This document shows, in pieces, positions 55,993-64,000 of a DNA stretch of 64,000 bases; the stretch's first letter is position 1; each line of letters opens with the position of its first letter. Below the pieces are notes generated by a model that was given only the letters and a program-made list of their open reading frames with translations, had not been told where the DNA came from and did no database searches. This DNA is from Hylemonella gracilis str. Niagara R (lineage in GTDB: Bacteria > Pseudomonadota > Gammaproteobacteria > Burkholderiales > Burkholderiaceae_C). Where the stretch lies: NCBI RefSeq assembly GCF_000600295.1, contig NZ_JEMG01000001.1, positions 3,751,932 through 3,815,931 on the forward strand. Reading direction: 5' to 3'. Position numbers and translations under genes: made by a program.

Positions 55993-56742
55993 TCAGGCGC
56001 CGGTCTTGGGCGGGTAGGCCTCGGGGTCGATCTCGCGCATCCGACCTTCGATCCAGTCTTCCACTTCGCGCATCAGTTCCGCCGGCTCTCGGCCCTCGCT
56101 CGGGATCGGGCGGCCGATGACCACATCGACCACGCCGGGACGCTTGAGGAAGGCCTTGCGCGGCCAGACCTTGGCCGAGCTCACCGCGATCGGCACGACT
56201 GGTGCACCGGTCTCGATGGCCAGGCGCGTGCCACCGGTCTTGTAGACGCCTTGTTCACCGCGCGGAATGCGCGTGCCCTCGGGGAACATGATGATCCAGA
56301 CGCCGCGCGACAGCAGGCGCTTGCCCTGGGCCACCACCTTGTTGAAAGCCTCGCTGCGCTGGGAACGGTCGATGTGGATCATGTCCAGCCGCGCCATGGC
56401 CCAACCGAAGAAGGGCACATAGAGCAGTTCCTTCTTGAACACGAAGGCCAGGGGGTGCGGCATCAGCGTGGGGATCAGGAAAGTCTCCAGCGTGGACTGG
56501 TGCTTGACCAACAGAATGGCCTGACTGGTTTCGCCCTGCGGCAGGTTGTCCATGCCGGTCACGCGTACCTGGATGCCCAGCAACACGCGCGCGCCCCGGA
56601 TGGCCAGGCTCAGCCAACCCACGGCCAACCAATACATGGGATTGGCGCGCAGGAAGAGCGAGGCCATCAACATCATGATGCCCCAGGGCACCACGGTCAC
56701 CAGCATCCAAAGCGCGTGCAACAGGGAACGCAGAAAGATCAT
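55993..56742 (-). CDS. plsC: 1-acyl-sn-glycerol-3-phosphate acyltransferase
   Basis: Product of 249 residues. N-terminal membrane helix (LLHALWMLVTVVPWGIMMLM), then the acyltransferase block I as KHQSTLETF (HX4E instead of the usual HX4D), block III MFPEGTRIPRGEQG and block IV VVPIAVSSAKVW. It makes phosphatidic acid at the inner membrane. It starts 19 bases after gmhB, in the corC-lnt-glyQS-gmhB-plsC cluster. Confidence 0.92.
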   Translation of the reverse strand: MIFLRSLLHALWMLVTVVPWGIMMLMASLFLRANPMYWLAVGWLSLAIRGARVLLGIQVRVTGMDNLPQGETSQAILLVKHQSTLETFLIPTLMPHPLAFVFKKELLYVPFFGWAMARLDMIHIDRSQRSEAFNKVVAQGKRLLSRGVWIIMFPEGTRIPRGEQGVYKTGGTRLAIETGAPVVPIAVSSAKVWPRKAFLKRPGVVDVVIGRPIPSEGREPAELMREVEDWIEGRMREIDPEAYPPKTGA

Positions 56743-56761
56743 CTCGAAGTCCTAACTTGTG

Positions 56762-57370
56762 TCAGTCGGCGTGTTGCGCAGCCTGCTGTTCATGGTCACG
56801 CGCGATCAGCCATGCGGCGAAGGCGGCCAGATTGTCATGCACCCGCGTGCCGACCGGGAAGTTGGCGGGCAAGCTTTGGCCAGCAGCCAGCGGCTCACGC
56901 CAGGCTGCGCCTTTGCCAGTGAGCACCAGATGCGGTTCGCAGCCCACCGCCGCGCCGGCGATCAGGTCGCGGGCCGTATCGCCCACCGTGGGCACCCCTT
57001 GCAGCGACACGCCGTAGCGCTCGCCGATCTGCTCGAACAGGCCGGGCGCAGGCTTGCGACAACGGCAGGCCTGCTCGGGCCCATGGGGGCAATAAAAGAT
57101 GGCTTCCACCCGCCCACCCGCAGTGGCCAGCAGCTTGTGCATCTTGGAGTGCATGGCGTTGAGCGCGGACACGTCGAAGAGACCGCGCCCCAGGCCGGAC
57201 TGGTTGGACGCGACCACCACATGCCAGCCCGCGTGGTTGAGCCGGGCGATGGCTTCCAGCGCGCCAGGCAGGGGCACCCACTCTGCCTCCGACTTCACGT
57301 AGTCGTCACGGTCCTGGTTGATCGTGCCGTCACGGTCCAGGATGACGAGCTTGAGGGCGCTGTTGGGCAT
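56762..57370 (-). CDS. gmhB: D-glycero-beta-D-manno-heptose 1,7-bisphosphate 7-phosphatase
   Basis: Product of 202 residues of the HAD superfamily. DRDGTIN (nucleophile and acid Asp), SNQSGLGRG, the zinc-binding CPHGPEQACRCRKP and VGDTARDL are present. It removes a phosphate in ADP-heptose synthesis for lipopolysaccharide. Starts 47 bases after glyS. Clean full-length gene. Confidence 0.93.
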   Translation of the reverse strand: MPNSALKLVILDRDGTINQDRDDYVKSEAEWVPLPGALEAIARLNHAGWHVVVASNQSGLGRGLFDVSALNAMHSKMHKLLATAGGRVEAIFYCPHGPEQACRCRKPAPGLFEQIGERYGVSLQGVPTVGDTARDLIAGAAVGCEPHLVLTGKGAAWREPLAAGQSLPANFPVGTRVHDNLAAFAAWLIARDHEQQAAQHAD

Positions 57371-57417
57371 GGCGTGTGGACGTTGGAGGCCGGTTGGCGC
57401 TTGCGGTGTGTGTCGCC

Positions 57418-59622
57418 TCAGGCCGCCAGGCGCGACAAGTCGGCCACGCGGTTCATCGCTTCGTGCAGGCTCTTGAGCAGGCCCAGGCGGTTGGCGCGCA
57501 GCGCCGCGTCTTCCGCGTTGACCATCACGCCATCGAAGAAGGCGTCCACCGGGGCCTTGAGCACGGCCAATTCACGCAGGGACGCTGCGTACTCGCCATT
57601 GGCGTAGAGCTTGTCGGCCAGCGGTTGCACGCTGTGCAGCGCGCCGTGCAGAGCTTGTTCGGCCGGTTCCTTGAGCAGCTGGGCATCAACCTTGGCTTCG
57701 ACCGTGCCTTCGGCCTTCTTGAGGATGTTGCCGATGCGTTTGTTGGCGGCGGCCAGCGCGGCGGCTTCGGGCAAAGCAACGAAGGCGCGCACGGCGGTGA
57801 GGCGCTTGGGAACATCAGCCAACCGAGAGGGCTCAAGAGACAGCACGGCCTCTACTTCTTGGGAAGTAAAACCTTGCTCGCGAAGACTTCCCCCCAAGCG
57901 CTCCATCATGAATTCGCCGCAAGTCTTGTAGATCAGATCTTCAAGTTCCACGGCATTTGCAATGTTCTTTAGGAAAGAAACATCGGCAGAGTTCTTCAAC
58001 GTTGCAAAGCATGCATTGCTAGCGATGCTGAGTACCTCGCGCAAATCTAGCGGCAGCTCTTTTTCAACTAGCATGCGGATCACCCCCAGCGCATGGCGAC
58101 GCAGCGCGAACGGGTCCTTGTCACCCGTGGGCAGATTGCCAATGCCGAACATGCCCACCAGCGTTTCCAGCTTGTCGGCCAAGGCCACAACGAGACCCAC
58201 GGTGTTGCGCGGCAGATCGTCACCGGCAAAGCGCGGCTTGTAGTGGTCTTCAATCGCTTGCGCGATCTCCTCACCCAGACCGTCATGGCGCGCGTAGTAG
58301 CCACCCATGATGCCCTGCAACTCCGGAAACTCGCCCACCATGTCGGTCAGCAAATCGGTCTTGGCCAGGCGCGCGGCAGTATCCGCGGCTGCCACCAGCT
58401 TGGCGTCGCCCAGCTGTTGGGCAATCGCCTTGGCAATGGCGCGCACGCGCTCCATGCGCTCGCCCTGCGTGCCCAGCTTGTTGTGGTAGACCACCTTGCC
58501 CAGGCCTTCGACCCGCGACTCCAGCGTCTTCTTGCGATCCTGATCAAAGAAAAACTTGGCGTCGGCCAGGCGCGGACGCACCACGCGCTCATTGCCGCCG
58601 ATCACGGCGCTGGCGTCGGCCGGGCTGATGTTGCTGACCACAAGGAACTTGTTCGTCAGCTTGCCCGCCGCGTCCAGCAGGGGGAAGTACTTCTGGTTGG
58701 CCTTCATCGTGAGGATGAGGCACTCCTGAGGCACGGCCAGGAACTCTTTTTCGAATTCACAGACCAGCACATTGGGCCGCTCAACCAGCGCCGTCACCTC
58801 GTCCAGCAGCGCCTCGTCCTCGATGGGACGCACGCCGCCGCCCACCTTGGCGGCCGCCGCCGCGAGCTGGCGCACGATCTCGGCACGGCGCTCGGCAAAC
58901 GATGCGATGACCGCGCCGTCCTCGCGCAGGGTCGCCGCGTAGCTGTCGGCATCCTTGAGCACGACCACGTCCTTCTTCGCCTCGAAGCGGTGACCGCGCG
59001 TGCTGTTGCCTGCTCTCAGGCCCAGGGCCTGGACAGACACCACGGCGCTGCCGTGCAGGGCCACCAGGCCATGCGCGGGACGCACGAAATTCACGCTGCT
59101 CCAGCCAGGCAGTTCGCAATCGGTCTCGAGCTGGTAGCTCATGACCTTGGGAATGGGCAGCTTTTGGATAGCCTCGTCCAAAGCGACTTGCACACCGTTA
59201 GAAAGGCTCGTCCCTTTCGCTAAGCCCCGCAGATAGAACGCATCTACCTTGCCATCGTTTTGAATGAATAGCTCGTCAGGACCGTCTTTGGCATTCGGCC
59301 ACATGTCTGCCAAATGACCACGCCCTTCTTTGGCCAGTCTTTTGCGCAAAGCATCTGTAGCTTGGCCGTCCTTTAGACCAACACTGACAGGCACCAACTT
59401 CTGCAGCAGTTCTTCGTCTGGCGCCTGAGTAAGCACTTGGGTCACATGCGCTCCCAGACGGCGCGGTGAGGCGTAGGGCGTCACGACGGAATCCGCCGAA
59501 GCCAGGCCCTGGGCCTTGAGCTGGTCCAGCAGCACGGTGGAGAAAGCCTCACCAAGTTTTTTGAGCGCCTTGGGCGGCAGCTCTTCAACAAACAGTTCGA
59601 CGAGAAGGTTGTTCATGCTCAT
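57418..59622 (-). CDS. glyS: Glycyl-tRNA synthetase beta subunit
   Basis: Product of 734 residues, slightly longer than E. coli GlyS (689). N-terminal LLVELFVEELPPKALKKLGE, central GEFPELQGIMGGYYA and RRHALGVIRML are signatures; the C-terminal DALR-like anticodon-binding region follows. It forms the heterotetramer with GlyQ, whose stop lies four bases upstream. The DNA composition is uneven: bases 57961-58020 have 24 G+C of 60 and 59221-59280 have 29 of 60, against about two thirds in the surrounding genes. Confidence 0.96.
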   Translation of the reverse strand: MSMNNLLVELFVEELPPKALKKLGEAFSTVLLDQLKAQGLASADSVVTPYASPRRLGAHVTQVLTQAPDEELLQKLVPVSVGLKDGQATDALRKRLAKEGRGHLADMWPNAKDGPDELFIQNDGKVDAFYLRGLAKGTSLSNGVQVALDEAIQKLPIPKVMSYQLETDCELPGWSSVNFVRPAHGLVALHGSAVVSVQALGLRAGNSTRGHRFEAKKDVVVLKDADSYAATLREDGAVIASFAERRAEIVRQLAAAAAKVGGGVRPIEDEALLDEVTALVERPNVLVCEFEKEFLAVPQECLILTMKANQKYFPLLDAAGKLTNKFLVVSNISPADASAVIGGNERVVRPRLADAKFFFDQDRKKTLESRVEGLGKVVYHNKLGTQGERMERVRAIAKAIAQQLGDAKLVAAADTAARLAKTDLLTDMVGEFPELQGIMGGYYARHDGLGEEIAQAIEDHYKPRFAGDDLPRNTVGLVVALADKLETLVGMFGIGNLPTGDKDPFALRRHALGVIRMLVEKELPLDLREVLSIASNACFATLKNSADVSFLKNIANAVELEDLIYKTCGEFMMERLGGSLREQGFTSQEVEAVLSLEPSRLADVPKRLTAVRAFVALPEAAALAAANKRIGNILKKAEGTVEAKVDAQLLKEPAEQALHGALHSVQPLADKLYANGEYAASLRELAVLKAPVDAFFDGVMVNAEDAALRANRLGLLKSLHEAMNRVADLSRLAA

Positions 59623-59626
59623 GGTC

Positions 59627-60544
<918 letters not shown>

Positions 60545-60624
60545 GGGTGAACAGGCTGTGGCCTCCCAGGCCATCACAGGCCCGCAAGGCATCTAGGGGC
60601 GGCCAAACGGCCAAGCCCGTGATT

Positions 60625-62286
60625 TTACGGTTCCGCGCCCGCCGTGGGCGTGGGCCTCGAACGGCCACGCCAGACCGCCCAGGACAGCACCAGCAGGCTC
60701 AAGAGCCAGAGTGGCCCCAGCCCGAAAGCCGCGACCCAGCGGGCGTAGGGCGTGAGACCGGTCCGGCCTTCGACTTCCACCGTGAGTACGCCCCGAGTGT
60801 GGGGCGCCAGCATGGCACGCACCTGGCCTTGGTGGTTGATCCAGGCGGTCGCCCCCGTGTTGGTCGCGCGCACCATGGGCCGCGCGAACTCCAGGGCCCG
60901 CATGCGCGAGATGTGCAGATGCTGGGCGACCGCCACCGTGTCGCCGAACCAAGCGATATTGCTCACATTCACAAACACGGTCGGCGCGGTCTGTACGTCG
61001 GCGAACCGCGCGCCCAGCTCCTCACCAAACAAGTCCTCGTAGCAGATGTTCAGGGCCAGACGCTGGCCCAACCAGGCGAAGGAAGGTTGGTTCAACTCAC
61101 CACGGTTGAAATCACCGAGGGGGATCTGCATCATGGCCGTGAACCAGCGGAAGCCCAGCGGGATGAATTCACCGAAGGGCACCAGATGGTGCTTGTCATA
61201 GCGGTAGGGCTGCTGCCCTGGCGCCAGGCCGATCACGGAGTTCGTGTAGCCCTCGCGGAAGTTACCCAATGGCAAACCGATCAGCGCAGCCGAAGTACCG
61301 GTGCGCGCGTAGAGCGCTTCCAGCCTAGGCCAGTAGCCTGCGGGCAAATCCTGGGGCAGGAGTGGCAAGGCGGTTTCCGGCGCGACGACCAGATCGGCGT
61401 CCTGCGGCGCTTGCATCAGTTGTTCACCATACCAGCGCAGGGACAGCGCGACGCCGCTGCCCGGCTGGAACTTTTCGTCCTGAGGAATATTGCCCTGGAG
61501 CAATGCGATGCGCAGGGTGCCGGAGGATGCGCTGATCAAGGGCACCCACCGCTCTTGCAGGGAAGGCAGGTACATCACCAGCACCACGGCAAGCGCGGCC
61601 TTTGTGGCCAGTTTCAATGCGCCTGCCCGCTCCGCGCCGCTGCGGCCGCGCAAGGCCGGCCATAGTTGCCAGCCCGTGGAGGCCAACATCATCGCGAGCC
61701 AGGCCGTCACCGCCGTGATGCCATACACCCCGATCCAGGGCGCGTAAGCCGCCAAGGGCCCCTCAACATGTGCATAACCAGGCCCACCCCAACCGAAGCC
61801 GGTGAACCAGCGCCCTCGCGCGAGTTCGGCCAGCAACCACAGCGCGGCAAATAAGAAAGCATGGACGGCAGGGCGACCCTGGCCTAGTCTGCGGATGAGG
61901 TGGCCATACAGGGCGCAGGCGGCGGCGGCGTAGAGTGCCAGGGTACCAGCCAAAGCCAGCACCGCCAGCACCGCGAAGGGCGCCGGCAAGCCGCCATAGC
62001 GGTGCATGGCAATGAACATCCACCAGAACGTGCCCGCCAGCCAAGCCAGAGCGTACAACCAGCCCAGCATTGCGGCCGAGGCAGCAGGCGCAGAGGGGCT
62101 TGTCGTTCCTGGCCAGGCGGGGCGCGTCAGCACGCTGGCCAGCAGCGTCAGGGATAGCAGTTGCAGCCCAGCCTGCGGCTCACCACTCCAGGGCGTGGCG
62201 ATGGACAGGGCTTGCAGCCCGCCTGCCAGCAAGGCCAGGCTGATGCGACTCGCCTGGGCCCAGATGGCCTTGCGGCGATCAGGCAT
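60625..62286 (-). CDS. lnt: Apolipoprotein N-acyltransferase
   Basis: About 553 residues. N-terminal half with six or more membrane helices, then a nitrilase-like periplasmic domain. The catalytic triad is visible as Glu in VVAPETALPLL, Lys in DKHHLVPFGEF and Cys in NICYEDLFGEE. It adds the third acyl chain to lipoproteins. The ATG at 62286 overlaps the corC stop by eight bases, so the two are coupled. Confidence 0.95.
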   Translation of the reverse strand: MPDRRKAIWAQASRISLALLAGGLQALSIATPWSGEPQAGLQLLSLTLLASVLTRPAWPGTTSPSAPAASAAMLGWLYALAWLAGTFWWMFIAMHRYGGLPAPFAVLAVLALAGTLALYAAAACALYGHLIRRLGQGRPAVHAFLFAALWLLAELARGRWFTGFGWGGPGYAHVEGPLAAYAPWIGVYGITAVTAWLAMMLASTGWQLWPALRGRSGAERAGALKLATKAALAVVLVMYLPSLQERWVPLISASSGTLRIALLQGNIPQDEKFQPGSGVALSLRWYGEQLMQAPQDADLVVAPETALPLLPQDLPAGYWPRLEALYARTGTSAALIGLPLGNFREGYTNSVIGLAPGQQPYRYDKHHLVPFGEFIPLGFRWFTAMMQIPLGDFNRGELNQPSFAWLGQRLALNICYEDLFGEELGARFADVQTAPTVFVNVSNIAWFGDTVAVAQHLHISRMRALEFARPMVRATNTGATAWINHQGQVRAMLAPHTRGVLTVEVEGRTGLTPYARWVAAFGLGPLWLLSLLVLSWAVWRGRSRPTPTAGAEP

Positions 62287-63178
62287 GGACGCTGGCGTCA
62301 GTTGGCGCGGACACCGGAGCAACCTTGAACCACCTGACCGCGCCACCTCGCGTGTGCAGCACGATGAACTTCAAACCGGCCATGATGTGCTGCTCGCCAC
62401 GACGCGGCACATGCCCCATCTCGTGCGCGATCAAACCACCGATCGTGTCAAAGCTCTCCTCCCGGTCACTGGCGAGCAGTTCCACGCCAAACGCTTCGTT
62501 GACCCGCTGGATCGAGGAGCTGCCACTGACACGGTAGGTTTGATCGGCCAGGCCGAAGATATCGCCATCGTCCTCGGAGATGTCGAACTCATCCTCGATC
62601 TCGCCAACGATTTGCTCCAGCACATCCTCGATGGTGATGAGACCGGCCACGCGACCGAATTCGTCGATCACGATGGCCAGGTGATTGCGGGTACCACGGA
62701 ACTCGCGCAGCAGATCATTCAAACCCTTGCTCTCGGGCACGAACACTGCGGGTCGCAGCAGCGCCCGTATATTCAGTTCAGGCGCGCGCTGCAGCTTGAG
62801 CAGATCCTTGGCCAGGAGGATGCCGATAATGTTCTCCCGCTCGCCTTCATACACCGGAAAGCGAGAGTGCGCGGCATCGATGACCGCGTTCAACAGTTCG
62901 TTGTACGGCGCGTTGATATCGACGAGATCCATGCGAGGCGCGGGCACCATCACATCGCCGGCACTTTGATCAGCCATGCGCAGCACGCCCTCGAGCATGA
63001 AACGCGACTCGGCACCTATGAGCTGCTTGTCCTCGGCCTCGGCCAAGGTCTCCATCAATTCAGCCGTGGAGTCTGGTCCCGGATGAATGAATTCGGCGAT
63101 CTTTTTCCAGAGCGTGCGCTTGTCTTCCTTCTCGGAGAAACGCGCAGGGTAAGGGTCAGGCACTGATGCAACGCACAA
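62279..63178 (-). CDS. corC: CorC/HlyC family CBS-domain protein
   Basis: Product of 299 residues. Two CBS domains (residues about 70-190: MVPAPRMDLVDIN, RFPVYEGERENIIGILLAKD, DEFGRVAGLITIEDVLEQI) and a C-terminal CorC_HlyC domain (SIQRVNEAFGVEL, TIGGLIAHEMGHVPRRGEQ). No membrane helices, as in E. coli CorC. It is thought to help magnesium efflux or membrane homeostasis; ybeY and ybeZ, often adjacent, are not in the window. Confidence 0.93.
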   Translation of the reverse strand: MCVASVPDPYPARFSEKEDKRTLWKKIAEFIHPGPDSTAELMETLAEAEDKQLIGAESRFMLEGVLRMADQSAGDVMVPAPRMDLVDINAPYNELLNAVIDAAHSRFPVYEGERENIIGILLAKDLLKLQRAPELNIRALLRPAVFVPESKGLNDLLREFRGTRNHLAIVIDEFGRVAGLITIEDVLEQIVGEIEDEFDISEDDGDIFGLADQTYRVSGSSSIQRVNEAFGVELLASDREESFDTIGGLIAHEMGHVPRRGEQHIMAGLKFIVLHTRGGAVRWFKVAPVSAPTDASVHA

Positions 63179-63283
63179 GGCGAAAGTTGAGAGGGCTATA
63201 GGATAGCGGAGAAGCTGTTGGACTCGAAAATCGTTGGCACCAACGGCTACGGGTTCACATGCTGCGGTGGAGACCCACGCCTT

Positions 63284-63964
63284 TCAGGAGCCGGACCTGT
63301 GGCGGCCTTCGCGCACGCCGCGCCGCACGTCTTGCAAGTCGGACAGAAAGTTCCAGAACTGCCTAGCTTGCATCTTGAGGCGGTAATCAGCTTGCGCCAA
63401 TTGCTCCTCCAGCAACTCGGTCACCTGCGTCTCAAACGTCGCAGCCGGCAGACGCAGATAGGCTTGTGCTTCCGAGCCATCATATTCCACCGTGGCCCCA
63501 GCCTTGCGCGCGATGCTGAGCATGATCTTGTTCTCGCTCAAGGCATGGATGAACATCAGCTGAACTCCCGTGTTTCGGGCGTGCAGCATGGCCCGGGAGA
63601 AGAGTTTCCCGCCGTAGCCATGCCCTCTGGCGGAACGCAGGACGGACACGCCGAATTCCGCGCACGCGTCATAACTGCGGTCCACCGAATGCGCCAGATG
63701 AGCCATGGCGACCAGCTTCAGCCGCCAGTTATAGATGCCAAACACGACGTCGCGCTCGAAATCCAACTTGTCGACGTACGCCCGGATCTGCTCGTCGTTC
63801 GCGGCGTATCCAAAACGAAGATAGCGGTCATGGGCATCCAGATCCAGCAGGTGGCCGAGGATGCGATCACGGTGCCGCAGACCGAGGCGGCGAATGATGG
63901 CGAGCCAGGGCCGGCGGCCCTTGGGCTTGTCCTGCACGTCGTCACTCTCCAGAGTAGAGGCCAT
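63284..63964 (-). CDS. GNAT family N-acetyltransferase
   Basis: Product of 226 residues. The GNAT core is seen as FGVSVLRSARGHGYGGKLFSRAM, with an R/Q-GxGxG/A-like acetyl-CoA loop (ARGHGYGG), between a beta strand LVAMAHLAHSV and HALSENKIMLSIARKAGA. The C-terminal 50 residues are basic and helical (LKMQARQFWNFLSDLQDVRR). It stands alone upstream of corC; the 105-base gap holds nothing I can name. The substrate is unknown. Confidence 0.88.
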   Translation of the reverse strand: MASTLESDDVQDKPKGRRPWLAIIRRLGLRHRDRILGHLLDLDAHDRYLRFGYAANDEQIRAYVDKLDFERDVVFGIYNWRLKLVAMAHLAHSVDRSYDACAEFGVSVLRSARGHGYGGKLFSRAMLHARNTGVQLMFIHALSENKIMLSIARKAGATVEYDGSEAQAYLRLPAATFETQVTELLEEQLAQADYRLKMQARQFWNFLSDLQDVRRGVREGRHRSGS

Positions 63965-64000
63965 GGGCTTACTTTACGAGGATTCGTGCTTTTCGCCAAT

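Overview
The window is a high-GC (roughly two thirds G+C by eye), densely packed piece of a betaproteobacterial chromosome. Burkholderiales, and most likely Comamonadaceae, is suggested by the combination of a PhaM-like PHA-granule protein, a DUF3567 protein, the corC-lnt-glyQ-glyS-gmhB-plsC order, a fused MrpAB subunit and a large chemoreceptor repertoire. I saw no rRNA, tRNA, CRISPR array, prophage or intact insertion sequence, and no gene-free stretch longer than 300 bases.

Layout. 1-2232: the end of an unrecognised protein, a small secreted protein and tgt. 2264-5099 (-): a TRAP transporter (dctPQM order). 5198-8249: a soluble winged-helix/TPR regulator divergent from an FAD-dependent oxidoreductase, with a symmetric operator candidate between them. 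8328-13825 (-): a five-gene peptide-type ABC importer. 13912-15648 (-): a CPA2 K+/H+ antiporter with an RCK domain. 15805-21939 (-): a complete Mrp Na+/H+ antiporter operon (A/B fused, C, D, E, F, G). 22065-36989 (+): a sensory island, described below. 37026-42749 (-): an MFS carrier, a FIST sensor protein and a PhaM-like protein, then a PCuAC copper chaperone, a DUF2946 protein and an FAH-family hydrolase. 42820-45028 (+): a DUF3108-like protein, DUF3567 and purU. 45099-46280 (-): a lone AAA ATPase with an AT-rich, repeat-bearing promoter. 46413-48492 (-): a class V aminotransferase and psd. 48601-52625 (+): an HI0933-type flavoprotein, then glcD-lrgA-lrgB. 52723-54807 (-): a dCache chemoreceptor. 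54907-63178 (-): a YgjP-type peptidase, plsC, gmhB, glyS, glyQ, lnt and corC. 63284-63964 (-): a GNAT acetyltransferase.

The most interesting region is 22-37 kb. A PhnD-like periplasmic binding protein overlaps a hybrid histidine kinase (HisKA-HATPase-REC-Hpt). This is followed by a REC-PAS-HisKA_3 kinase and a NarL-family response regulator. Two paralogous receiver-only proteins come next, each preceded by the same 83-bp leader: a TAGG-N6-CCTA palindrome, then a GACACGC/GCGTGTC inverted repeat, at identical distances from the ATG. The first receiver is followed by one chemoreceptor. The second heads a CheW-MCP-CheW-MCP-(decayed CheW)-MCP array. I infer a phosphorelay that reads a periplasmic ligand and controls expression of a chemoreceptor/receiver array. 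No cheA, cheR or cheB is present in the window. The third CheW has decayed to a frameshifted relic at about 35097-35275, and the MCP signalling domains are mosaics of long identical stretches, pointing to repeated duplication and gene conversion.

Other notable points: a palindromic repeat that supplies the last ~40 codons of mrpA; low-GC patches inside glyS; a zinc-loop insertion in Tgt; and a glcD-lrgAB operon that supports a 2-hydroxyacid transport role for LrgAB.
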